Shown piece by piece: positions 9,246 to 18,646 of a stretch of 19,662 bases of DNA; the stretch's first letter is position 1; each line of letters opens with the position of its first letter. The translations under genes were made by a program, and so were the position numbers. The DNA is from Saksenaea vasiformis B4078 (taxonomy: Eukaryota; Mucoromycota; Mucoromycetes; Mucorales; Saksenaeaceae): assembly GCA_000697055.1 (NCBI GenBank), contig JNDT01001328.1, forward strand, positions 1-19,662, written 5' to 3'. Under the pieces are notes generated by a model. That model saw nothing but the letters and a program-made list of their open reading frames with translations, did no database searches and was not told the DNA's origin.

Positions 9246-10348
9246 TTATATGCTCAACCATTTTGAACTAGCGTAAGGCGCACCTTTGATCCGACTATCG
9301 ATGTATGTCATATATAAAAATGTAAGCTGACCACAGAGTCTACCCAAGATCCCGAATACAATGATGGCCAACGTTTTGGAATGCGAAAGATGAAGATAGA
9401 CTATTGTGCCTTTGATCTCAGCTTTTCGTTGTCGACTTATCTCTCTCCCTTCCCTTCCTTTCTTTTTACCTGATAGCGCTTCAACATGGGAAGCTAACAC
9501 GATAAGGCTAACTAGCCACGCGTATTCAAGCTGTTTGTAATCCCAGATCACCATTAAAATGACAAGCATTTTCCCGAAACTTGATATGATCAAAGCCATA
9601 GATACATAATTATATCTATATTTTGTTCCAATTAAATGTTTATACTTTTGCGTTTTTCTTCTTACCTGATATGCCTTTGCTTTCCACAACATAGCCGGAT
9701 AGCCAAACATACACAACAATGAAACACAGCAAATTCTTTTTACTTTTTTAACACAGCTTCAACGTTTAATTCACTTACCGAATAGGCAAAGTGCAAGGAT
9801 ATACAGGTACTGATAGTAAAGCGGTTGTTGAATAAAAATGGAATCGTATTCGCTCTCGTACCGTTCCAGTCGGAACCACTTAATATCTAATGTGGATGAT
9901 GAAAGGATAATTGACCGTTTCTCATTCTGTTTCTTCTTCTCAGATGATATATTAAAGGATACAGACTTCGAAAAGAATCAGAAGGATCGCGAAGCGAAGA
10001 ACATGGGGCTAAAGTGCGCAGATCAGGCAAGGATATTGCTATACACGTTTATCTAGCTGCTTACCTCAATTCCACCATTTTTTTGCGAAATTCGATTGAA
10101 TAACAAGTGTCGATAAACCTGTGGTTTGTGAAGGAGCATGTCGATGAAGATGATGACAAAGTCATGTTCAACATATTTGTCCGCGAAATGATTGCAATGA
10201 TCCTACCATCGATGGCGTCAATCACCTCATTGAGTGTACAACACATGGTAATAGAATCTCTTACGCATGAAGTTAGCCTTATATTGTCTTTGCTGTATTG
10301 TGTGTATAGATTCTGAACGGACTCGCCACACTCCACGCAAGTTGGCAT
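9246..10348 (-). CDS. ARV1: ARV1, ER membrane lipid-homeostasis protein
   Basis: Six exons: 10265-10348, 10065-10202, 9779-9965, 9666-9735, 9470-9615 and 9246-9400. They join to 780 nt, 259 residues plus stop, with GT-AG introns of 62, 99, 43, 50 and 69 nt. The N-terminus is the ARV1 homology domain: CVEC (Cys4, Cys7), LYTQYSKDNIRLTSC (Cys28) and, across the first splice, DHC (Cys31), then ADKYVEHDFVIIFIDMLLHK and PQVYRHLLFNR. Hydrophobic segments follow, including QPLYYQYLYILALCLF, ALIISSFGKMLVILMVIWDY and a C-terminal helix (TLAIIVFGILGRLCGQL). ARV1 proteins sit in the ER membrane; in yeast they are needed for normal sterol distribution and GPI-anchor assembly. An in-frame extension upstream of 10348 lacks an ATG, so the start is the ATG before CVEC. 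Exon 4 boundaries are the least certain. Confidence 0.93.
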
Positions 10349-12726
10349 AATAGGGAACGAGTGGGTGCTTTGCAAAAAGGAACTGCTTGCGGACACACGG
10401 AACGCAGTCCATCATCGGCCTTCTTTTTCCCCGGTAACGTATGGCAGCCTTGTCGTGCACTGTACGAGCGAAGAGAGTCAGTGCATGCACTAAAATTATG
10501 AGGAACGTACATTGCTTAGTGACGCATGATGCTGGATGGATCATCTAATGTAGGATTAGTTCGCATAAACTTCTCCGATGTTCAATAAGTACTTGCTTCT
10601 TGCAAGCTCAATATCCAAACACCAGATGTATGACGTTAATAAAGCCTAGGCGGTAGAGTATCGATTACTGGAGCCTGCAAGGACCAGAGAAATGAAGACG
10701 CAGTGCAGCACTTGTATGGATACGCAAGATGCTCTGCGCATCTGAAATGTAATGGCGAACTACGCCAGATGATTACGCCTATTACTTGTGTTGTGAGGCC
10801 TTTGTAAAGGATTTAGACCACCAAACATGTAATAACATGATTGAGGCTGTCATGTTTGCTTCAAGGTGAATACACGTTCCTTCCAGGACACGTTGTCAGG
10901 ACGACACTGCGTTGCGGGTTACCCATCACCTTCAGTTGTTCTTCCATAAGCCATTTGCTAGTTTGCCTTTTTCTCTTGTAGAAAACAAATGCATGTCGCA
11001 AGGAGGTAATGTCAAAATGAGGAAAGGGTTTTACAGAAATGCATAGGATGTTACTCCAGGATTAGCGTAGAATTTTTTTTCCCACCATCAAATAGGACAT
11101 TGCATGCTCCTTGGAACACTCAGTCCGTAACTCTGCTGCTTATTGAATAATGTTTTTCGCTAATCTACGGGGACGTTTGTATGGAATATGGAGCGGAAGA
11201 AAAAGGATTCGTGCGCCCTCTTAAGATACAGTCATTTTGGGTGGACCGCCCTCCTTATCTAGAGACATTTTGACGCTTTCCAATGGGATGTTGAGGAACC
11301 ATCGCTGAAGTGCCTTATTGCAAAACTCGAGTTATCCAGGCGCGAAGGTGTTCCATGGATTAAAGTAAAATGAACTATTCCCCCGCACAAAGACATATAG
11401 CTCCCTAATGCAAAATTATCCGACCTGAACGTACAAGGATATTCGCTTGAAGCAAATGTTTATTTAATACTTTTCCATCTTTTCGATGATGTCCGGTGTA
11501 GCCTTTGGTCAAAAGTCATTTACAAAGTCTAAGCTACCGGAATCTTCCAAGTCGCATCGAGAGCTGCTGTTTTGCAAGGTAATCAAACTCACAAAGTAGG
11601 TCATATGCCAATCAATAAAGATGCGGAGTTCTTCTGCCTCTTTGGGCAACTGCATAATGCTCCTACGCGCAGTTCACGAAATACCTCGTCGTGTTGCTTG
11701 CTTGCGAGATAACTGTCGCACAGGTGTCAAAGAAGCAGAAATACACTCCAAGCAAACAGCTTGCGTGAAGCTTCTGAGACATGAATTTTGCTGCGTATTT
11801 ATGTGCGATGGACGAGTACCTGATATCCTGGCTGTAAATCAATATGCGAAGGACGTGCTAGATGTATGTACGTGTATACATTGTGCTGAGACACATCAAA
11901 GCCTCATGTACGGTGATGTACTGGATCTATGGCTGGGCAGCTGCAAACATCATCGTTAGTATCACGGCAAGCAGTCTTCCCGCGACCAGCCGATAATACT
12001 CATTGATGACTGACAACCGTACATGCAGATGCTCTGGTGTGGCAGTGACAACATTGCACAAAAATAATTAGGTATAAATAATCAGAGAAAAAAAAGCGCT
12101 TTTCATGTTCCCGGAAATCACGAACAGGAAGCTCGTTGTCTACGTATAATGACAAGGATCTCGCTACGCGCGGTCCCAGTGGCGTGCTCATCCACAAACA
12201 TTTATCCGGAAAAAGGTTCAGTTGATAGACAGTGCCTAAATTTCGATCCTGAACAGTAGTCATTATCAGCTGCACCATACCAAAAGATTGATGGCATCCG
12301 AGGGCAATATATCCGAGCAATCATGTGGTATTCCGTGCGTGTCTAGTCTTTTAGAGTTTTAGGTTAGACGTAACCCGATGTGTATGGCTCAGCCATATAG
12401 GTCGATCAAGTACATGCAGGATCTGAAACCTAAAAGTGTGTGTCAATAGAATACAATGTAAAAGAAGAAAGTACATGTTTTACTATCACTGTCATTTGAT
12501 GGAGAAATACTGGATTATACCATGAGAAATGGATTTTGCTTTACTCGAACGGTCAGAAAAACAAAAATGGCAAGGTGTGGCGCGAGCTAGTCGTCTGATA
12601 GGACGACAAGGACCACTCCAGCCCGAAGTGACATGATGCGGTTTCAGACGAGACAACACCTAATTTTCCTTCTTTCCGGTCCCGAGACTCTTGTGCAACC
12701 GACCAGGGCAAAAATAACCTAAAAAG
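10349..12726. other. About 2.4 kb intergenic DNA
   Basis: No recognisable gene. The longest plus-strand frame is 112 codons (11621-11959); it is Cys-rich but without known motif, splice model or promoter. T- and A-rich runs near 11070 and 12088 look like ordinary fungal spacer. I saw no tRNA-like cloverleaf and no long repeat. Confidence 0.45.
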
Positions 12727-12734
12727 TATAAAAG
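12727..12734 (+). promoter_or_regulatory. TATA box of the CipC-like gene
   Basis: TATAAAAG lies 49 bp before the split ATG, a spacing that would put transcription start near 12755-12765 and leave a leader of about 20-30 nt. An ATG at 12737-12739 lies too close to the TATA box to be in the transcript, and its frame stops just after the first splice. Confidence 0.7.
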
Positions 12735-12782
12735 ACATGTACACGCTCTCACACTACTACAATATCTTATTCTCTTTCAATC

Positions 12783-13296
12783 ATGTAAGTTGTATTCTTG
12801 ACGGATTCACTCGTGAATTTATACGCGATGTAGGGGTTTCTCTGACTTTTTTGGCTCTCAACACGAAGAAGTAAACAACGCCGGAGAAGAACACAAGGCT
12901 AAACTCTCCCACGAGCTTATCGCTGGTGCTGGTAAGTTTCTTTTAAGAAGAAAGGAAGGATATAACAATTATTCCCTTAGCCGCTTACGAGGCTGCTAAG
13001 GCATACAACGAACACTGCGAAAAAGAGGGGTAAGTGCTTGCTATGCGCGAAAATGAGTCCTGACGCGTTGATAAAGTAAGCCTCAATCGCACGAGAAGGC
13101 CAAGCAGCTCCTTGCTGCCTTTGGTGCCGCTGCTCTTACCAAGTTGTAAGTTTGCCCGTAGTTTTATTTTTTATCAGTCCTGACATGACTTTGTAGGATT
13201 GAAACCAAGGGTCTTGACCAGCTTGACAAGTACAAAGCTAAGAAGCACAACGAAGAACTTCTCCACGACTACTATGACAAGGAGGGCTACCAATAA
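12783..13296 (+). CDS. CipC-like small protein (DUF3759 family)
   Basis: Five exons: 12783-12784, 12834-12931, 12981-13029, 13077-13145 and 13197-13296. They total 318 nt, 105 residues plus stop. Introns are 49, 49, 47 and 51 nt, all GT-AG. The protein begins MGFSDFFGSQHEEVNNAGEE and continues with SHELIAGAAAYEAAKAYNEH, SHEKAKQLLAAFGAAALTKL, IETKGLDQLDKYKAKKHNEE and a C-terminal DYYDKEGYQ. The HELIAGAA.(F/Y)EAAKA and IETKGLD blocks are hallmarks of the fungal concanamycin-induced protein C group. These are small, soluble, mostly helical proteins, often strongly expressed under stress or during growth on plant material; their biochemical role is unknown. The start codon is split AT|G by the first intron; unspliced RNA would read ATG-TAA. 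A TATA box upstream and a poly(A) signal downstream support an active gene. Confidence 0.93.
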
Positions 13297-13358
13297 ACAA
13301 GGATACCCATCGCTGTACATTTTAACCCCACCAATACTATCTTGATGGTGAATGAAAA

Positions 13359-13364
13359 AATAAA
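13359..13364 (+). terminator. Poly(A) signal of the CipC-like gene
   Basis: AATAAA about 63 nt after the stop codon, in an A-rich run, a normal distance for a fungal 3' UTR. Confidence 0.6.
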
Positions 13365-14495
13365 ACATTACGTTTGTCCAAAGTATGACTAAAGGAGAAT
13401 ACGCCAAACTTTGTGAGACGCGAAGAGCGTGTTTGTCATTAGGTCATGCGATGAAAACTAAATAACGCTGGCGGTAAAGTGATAATCAGTAAAGTTCTTT
13501 CTCCGGTCGTCTTATTGACCGCTGTCTAAGAATAATAACGCCTGCATAAAACAGTGAGATGCATAGGATTACTAACCGGCCTTTCGACAGGGTGGATCTG
13601 TTTACCTTTTCAGGTTAGCACCAACTTAAAAGAGAGCATCTGGGAATGATTTGGGCAGTATTTGAAGCTCAAAGTGAACCCAACTTCCCTCGCACTGGAA
13701 TACAAATTGGCAGAGGTTATCTGATTGATACAGAGAGGGATGTGAAAATAGTTGAAAAGAATACGTTCTCGGCTTTAAACGATGCGAAAGGACAGAACAT
13801 GGAAAATACGCCGAGCAAGCCTCCGGTGGTATGGTGTTATGCACGGAAAGAACGGAAGCTTTTCAGTTGACATCGAACGAAGTGTTCCAGTCAAGTCTGC
13901 GCAAGATGGAACGATCTTAGTTGGAACACTCCATTTTATCAACTTGTATTTTGATCATGCATTTTCAAAGTGCTGCGTTGCACTCAATAGCGGTTGTGAT
14001 CACTTCATATCTTTCGTTTGCTTTCACACGATGACACAATTCAAACTGGATGTACGAAAATACTGGATCTTGAGCACACATTTACGTCATCCAAAGTATT
14101 ACTTTGCATTGACACCACCTCAATCCTACGGTGAGGAGCAGCGTATGTTTGGACAGAGAATCAGGTACTTTTGCTTCTGAACCGAAGGTGCATTGGCTGG
14201 TCTATTGTAATAGGTTCCCCAACGGCCCAATCGAAACGTGTAGAGTGAACCGAATTTAAAGGGACGCATGAATCCTATTTTTTTTTTTCTTTGGCACAGT
14301 TTCCCGCATGAAACGTCCCCGGTACGTACTGGGGTTGACTATACACACAGAAACTCATGTCTTTTGATCGATTATTTAGAACTCTGGTCGTAAAACAAGA
14401 AACTAGCCACTCCATGAAGCCATCCGCAAATAGTGTGGGATTACCCTTCGGGGGTAAGTAAAATGACATCCAAATATTATTCCATTTACTAACCA
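13365..14495. other. Intergenic stretch with overlapping unassigned frames
   Basis: Two plus-strand frames (13646-13870 and 13782-14180) overlap and are open for 74 and 132 codons, but neither shows a motif I recognise. A near-palindrome CCCCGGTACGTACTGGGG sits at 14317-14334. A T10-12 run lies at about 14279. A search by eye for Fanzor sequence before element copy B found none. Confidence 0.4.
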
Positions 14496-14678
14496 TGAAC
14501 AAATTTTTATGCTGTCTATATGAATTTTGCGTTCATCGAGGGGCCACGTTGATGTAAGTGGTGTATGAATTTGTTGCCAATTTATGTATTAACGAACGCA
14601 TACTTGATTCTTTTCTTAGCGTAAAAGTGGCTCCTCATGGGCGCAAAATTTATATAGATTAGCGTAAAAACTTGTTCA
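14496..14678 (+). repeat. Small inverted-repeat element, copy B, with intron-like 66-nt core
   Basis: The left arm (14496-14548) and right arm (14627-14678) are imperfect inverted copies. Both contain TGAACAA.TTTTTA.GCT, TCTATAT.AATTTTGCG and CAT.GAGG.GCCAC. The loop holds a GTAAGT (14554) to TTTTCTTAG (14619) segment of exactly 66 nt, with a TTAACGAAC branch-like site. The same core occurs in copy A at 4257-4398. I could not define a target-site duplication. It is MITE-like in architecture; whether the core is ever spliced is unknown. Confidence 0.78.
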
Positions 14679-15039
14679 ATAAACAGTAGAACGCACCATG
14701 TCAAACAACTGTGATTGTTGGATGCAATCTATTGTGCTTGGAAGATCAAGCCTAAGCAACGATCCTTGCATAGTGCACCCAGGAAGTTTATTTTTCCTAA
14801 GCGGACAAGATATCGACCGTCCAATCAAATGTATCACGTTGTAGATAGGTTTTCACTTTTGTTCGCCACGCTTACTGTGATAAAGCGGACCGCAAGATCT
14901 GAACGCGCTCAAATACATAATAAGGAATTACGAAAAAAAACCATTAGTCCGTTCACTTTGTTTGTATCACCTCCTTTTTCCATAAGTGAGCATCCCAGAC
15001 TGCATTGTTAGCACCGACCTTATTAACGACAGCCAATAG
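14679..15039. other. Intergenic stretch, no recognisable gene
   Basis: A 98-codon plus-strand frame (14715-15011) starts soon after element copy B but has no motif, no TATA box and basic low-specificity composition. I treat it as chance. Confidence 0.35.
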
Positions 15040-15231
15040 TTAAAATAGAGTAATTTGGAGCGTTCTTTTACTCACTCGACTCTTAATCTCTTCAAAGAAT
15101 ATCATAGCGACCCTTTTGGGCGGCGCTTCTGAACTAACATTGTTATGAGGCACGTGAAACTTCTCAGCTTCCTGAAGAATGGTATAGACGGGATGGATTG
15201 ATATCCTCGAACGAGAAGATTGTTTCGCCAT
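15040..15231 (-). CDS. Possible first exon of an unrecognised gene
   Basis: An ATG at 15229-15231 opens a frame encoding MAKQSSRSRISIHPVYTILQ, then EAEKFHVPHNNV and PPKRVAMIFFEEIKSRV. This reads like real protein. A possible GTGAGT donor follows at about 15073. I found no matching downstream exon and do not recognise the sequence, so this is a tentative hypothetical call; a chance frame or pseudogene remains possible. Confidence 0.22.
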   Translation of the reverse strand: MAKQSSRSRISIHPVYTILQEAEKFHVPHNNVSSEAPPKRVAMIFFEEIKSRVSKRTLQITLF

Positions 15232-15801
15232 ACATGGTGCTTTTTACCTGCGGTTCAACCAGAGTTCACTGGTGCATCAACCTTTAATGCATTTCTCAAG
15301 ACGAAGACGTTTCCTGGAAACGGAGACGCTCTTGGATATATCACTGAACGCTAGACAAACAACTTCAGATACTATGTATTATCAAAACTCTAGTGGCCAT
15401 CCTGCGAGTATCGTTACGATTGTTCAGCTTGTACACATTACTCGAGACTAATCGCAACGATAGGTCTACTGATTTGATATATCAACACTGAAGGTCTGCT
15501 TCATAATTCTAGTACAACCTGCAACATGCAGTTGTGGGTGATTGTCAGCTACGTTATGAATCATCTAGGAGCGGTAATTGCTGTTTAACCAGAACATTCT
15601 TTCATGCGCTAATAACTTTCTCTCTCATAGACGACTTTGCATACGTGATTGCACCACGGCAATCCAGATAACTTTCGAGGCAACACAAAATTCATTTTCG
15701 ACAGGATTCAAGTACTATGCTTCAGGTGATTCAGCAGTGCCACCAATGAATGATTTATCTATATGCAGAGTTGTCTCTTTTGTTCTATTCCTTTCTGCTG
15801 A
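15232..15801. other. Spacer 3' of the GDP-fucose-transporter-like gene
   Basis: AT-rich with many stops. A plus-strand frame (15578-15841) is partly antisense to the transporter's last exon and not credible as a gene. Confidence 0.4.
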
Positions 15802-17118
15802 CTATTTTGCCATTCTCTCCTTGTATCGGACCCATCCATAATAGCCAGATCCAAAGAGAGCAAGGAAGATACCGAGACCGTTCTATGAAAAAAGGACCAT
15901 TAGTTACTGAAAAGGAAAATCAGTCGGAGGCTATATACCATGTATGAAATTGGGTTTCTGAAAATCATGGCAGCCAGCATAGTTTGTACGCATGCCTGTT
16001 ATAAAACCATTAAGCGTCGTTCAATTTAAACACCAGTAGTATATACCTTTGCTGTGCCGCAGATCGTATTTGTTAAAGCAGACGTGTACTTGACCTGCAA
16101 GAACATGGCTATGTTGATTCCAAATCCGGTAATACCTGTCACAGTCTGCACCAGCATTGTTAGTCGATAAAGCCGCAAATCAGATCTGTTCTTACCATCA
16201 ATGCCCAGAATCCTGAATCAGTCATTACTTCGGTCTTTGTAACCATGATTTCAGCCAGTTCGCCTGACAACACTACGAGTGGGAAAAGAAGAAGAATCGC
16301 TAAGGTGGTATTGTAGTGCAGCAATTTCCTATTTCGTGTAAATAGTCTAGAAAAAAGAGTCATGCCATGTTCCAGTTACCATTGATTGTTATCGACCGCA
16401 GCCAGCGTTTTCTGCACGTAGATGCCATAAAGGGCGACAAATGCCGACGATCCCACACCGTAGATCATGCCTTCCAACGAGAAATGGATTTCGCCATAGG
16501 ATCCAATGGCAAATCCCAAGAAAACAATGATACAGGCTACCAAGGCAGGGAAAGATGTCCTTTTTCCCAAAATCATATAGGTAAAGAGGATGGTGAAGTT
16601 AATGGAGAGCGATCGTGCGACTTGGTAGAAAGTCACTTCGACGTATTTCAAACATAGATTATTGAGGGCCAACATCATTACGTAGACAAACGTCAGTGGG
16701 GTCACTTTTTTGGCTATGTTCCAATCAAACTCGTAGGGAGGAATAATGCTGAATAGTGCATGTCTACAGAAAAATAAAACAATTTAGCACCTGATTTTAT
16801 CGCGAACAAACAGCTTCTTTAGAGAGCTTACGTTTTCCCGAGATGAGCCCAGATGAGCAATAGAACAAGAGCTACGACTAGCTGATACCACGTTACGAAG
16901 AGAGCATAGGGAAAGTCTGAGCCACTCATAATGAATTTGTTGAGAAAGACGACAGACAAAGAGATAACAAAATAGAATGTCACCACAGAGACGATCAAGG
17001 CAACCGAATGCTGTCTCTCTGTGGGTTTTGGATGAACAGCTGGATTTGGGAGGAATGGCTCTTCACTTTCGTCGCCATCCCTTCGGTTCATCTGGATGTT
17101 CTCTTCTTTTGTTGTCAT
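15802..17118 (-). CDS. GDP-fucose transporter-like protein (SLC35C, triose-phosphate/nucleotide-sugar transporter family)
   Basis: Six exons: 16832-17118, 16380-16763, 16196-16328, 16047-16145, 15939-15995 and 15802-15882. They total 1041 nt, 346 residues plus stop, close to the usual length. Introns are 68, 51, 50, 51 and 56 nt, GT-AG, with a perfect CTAAC branch site in the third. About ten hydrophobic segments follow an acidic, Pro-rich cytosolic N-terminus. Family blocks are VVFLNKFIMSGSDFPYALFV (TM1-2), NNLCLKYVEVTFYQVARSLS (from residue 130), YMILGKRTSF, LAAVDNNQW and QVKYTSALTN followed by GTAK and CVQTMLA near the end. The NNLCLKYV..(A/S)FY.V.RSL and LT..I.GTAKA blocks are typical of Golgi/ER GDP-fucose carriers, which exchange cytosolic GDP-fucose for GMP. 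Substrate is inferred from similarity; another TPT-family sugar nucleotide is possible. Confidence 0.9.
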
Positions 17119-17699
17119 GGTCGGTTGGCCAAGAAAAGAAAGTGGGTTTAAGCCGCGACGAGGCTGCTACTGCTTTTGCACTGGCTGATACTACTTTGCG
17201 TGACGACGTATTCTGGAGTGTTTGCAGCAACTGACTGCATAGTGTGCCTGCTTCTATTTCTTGATTGATGGTTGGTAGGATCTTATGCTCATTAAGGTAG
17301 GAACTTCCCCTGTTATACCTTTGTCTACCTGTTCAATGCGAATATGTCTGTCATAGCATCAAAGTAAAAGTAGCTCTAATAAGGCATGTTAGCTCTACAT
17401 TTCTCAGAGCGCAACATAAAGCGTACTCCCAAAGACTGACATATGGTCCAATTAACATCTTTTTTTTTTCGAGCATTCTAACTTAAGCAAGAATGTGCTT
17501 TACCTACGTTCCTGAACTTTGGAGTTGTTTGGTATGAAACCTTTCCAGGTACGGACCATACACTGAATTTTGCGGAAGGTTTCATACTACGAAGGGTTCG
17601 TCCTAATCCCGCAGCGAACACGACAAAATCCTGCGTTTCTAAGAAAGCTAGGTCTGTAGCTATTAAAAGGTTCTTGTTTTGCTTTTACTGATTTCCTGG
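17119..17699. other. 5' flank of the transporter gene; contains an inverted repeat
   Basis: No ORF of note. The transporter promoter should be here, but I see no clear TATA box on the minus strand. A hairpin-capable pair lies at 17531-17587 (listed separately) and a T10 run near 17460. Confidence 0.4.
17531..17587. repeat. Inverted repeat, 14-16 nt arms, short spacer
   Basis: GGTATGAAACCTTTCC (17531-17546) and GGAAGGTTTCATAC (17574-17587) are complementary except for a one-base difference, and are separated by 27 nt. The pair could form a hairpin in either strand. No ORF or T-run suggests a terminator function. Confidence 0.6.
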
Positions 17700-17700
17700 C

Positions 17701-17867
17701 TATAAATAGGTACACTCCGTATAATGATGAGCAGCTATATTTTATGACTTTTGAAAATGAAACAAACCATGGCAAGTCCTCGGATCAAGTATGGTCTGGT
17801 TCTTTCCTTTTACGGCTTGTCTTCTTGCGCTCTGCAAGCAATACTTATGGCGTGGTCTGTTCATTGA
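17701..17867 (+). CDS. Possible small peptide gene (36 codons) behind a TATA box
   Basis: TATAAATA at 17701-17708 lies 56 bp before an ATG at 17757. The ORF (17757-17867, stop TGA) encodes MKQTMASPRIKYGLVLSFYG and then LSSCALQAILMAWSVH. A basic N-terminus followed by one 20-25 residue hydrophobic stretch resembles a signal anchor. I do not recognise it. It could be a chance ORF or the first exon of something longer, though no good donor follows. The interval given includes the TATA box. Confidence 0.25.
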
Positions 17868-18240
17868 TCCACAACACTCCAAATGGTTCCATTCCGTAAA
17901 GCACGCATGGATGCTTCCATTACGCCATGAAGCGAAATTGAAGTAACTGACGTCAACATTGCGCTACTGGATATATGCAACCTAAATAGACACCAAATAG
18001 GAATTATTTTATAATGGTGGAAGAATGATCCGAGGTTGGCTGCGAACTGAACAGCAAGAAAAGTAATATGCATCTGGTAAGGTGCATCCTCGCCATATAT
18101 ATCTTTTGTCCGCTTTTCTTTGACCTGTGAAATAGCTTTCTGCGTATGGGAGTTTCAAAGGTCTAATGCTGTACAACGGAGAAGCACTGAATTCAATAAG
18201 TCGACTATTTCCATATGCGAAGCATGCCACAGCATATAAG
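17868..18240. other. Intergenic stretch, nothing recognised
   Basis: Overlapping minus-strand frames of about 70 codons at 17861-18230 show no motif and no splice context. AT-rich. Confidence 0.35.
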
Positions 18241-18646
18241 CTAACTTCTCCTCGAAATAGCTATATAGCCAAATGAAAACAATTCCTCCCGATTGTGCTT
18301 GAAGTGTACAGCGTGTACCAAGAGTCTTTTTTCTTTTCTGACGCGTACAGTGTCTCCCCTTTTTAATTCAAGGCCTTGGTAACCGTGCAAACCCTGAAAA
18401 TAGGCGAGAGATGAAATTAATAGAAAACGTCATTGCAGTTCACCTGTAGATTGGATATAGCAAATCTCCATTGTTACACAGGAAAACCTGAAGAATCGTC
18501 TTCGGTGGATGTCCAGAAGTTTTGCAGATATGAAATCGCTTTCCGAATGAAAGATGACGAATGAATATGCAACGCCTGAGCGGCTGCCGATGTTCTAAGA
18601 AATATGATTGATTGAAATGATCTCTGCTGTACAATAGTACAAACAT
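18241..18646 (-). CDS. Unrecognised possible two-exon gene (tentative)
   Basis: A minus-strand segment 18241-18393, preceded by a good TATTTTCAG acceptor and ending in TAG, encodes GLHGYQGLELKRGDTVRVRK and on to AISRRS. A GTGAAC donor at 18443 would give a 50-nt intron (18394-18443). However, the 68-codon frame starting with ATG at 18646 does not join in phase with it. The phase-compatible upstream frame has a TAA shortly before the donor, which would require an additional intron. So the last exon looks real by its splice signal, but the full model is not resolved. No family recognised. Confidence 0.2.

Noticed and set aside
11621..11959. 112-codon Cys-rich plus-strand ORF
   Set aside because: No regular Cys spacing, no promoter or splice context and no recognisable family; likely a chance ORF.
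13646..14180. Overlapping plus-strand ORFs, considered as a transposase or Fanzor N-terminal remnant leading to element copy B
   Set aside because: Neither translation shows DDE, RuvC or zinc-finger motifs or resembles the N-terminal pieces of the Fanzor copy.
17587..17775. Possible tRNA or small-RNA gene near the GGGTTCG motif
   Set aside because: No acceptor-stem pairing or anticodon arm could be drawn around it.
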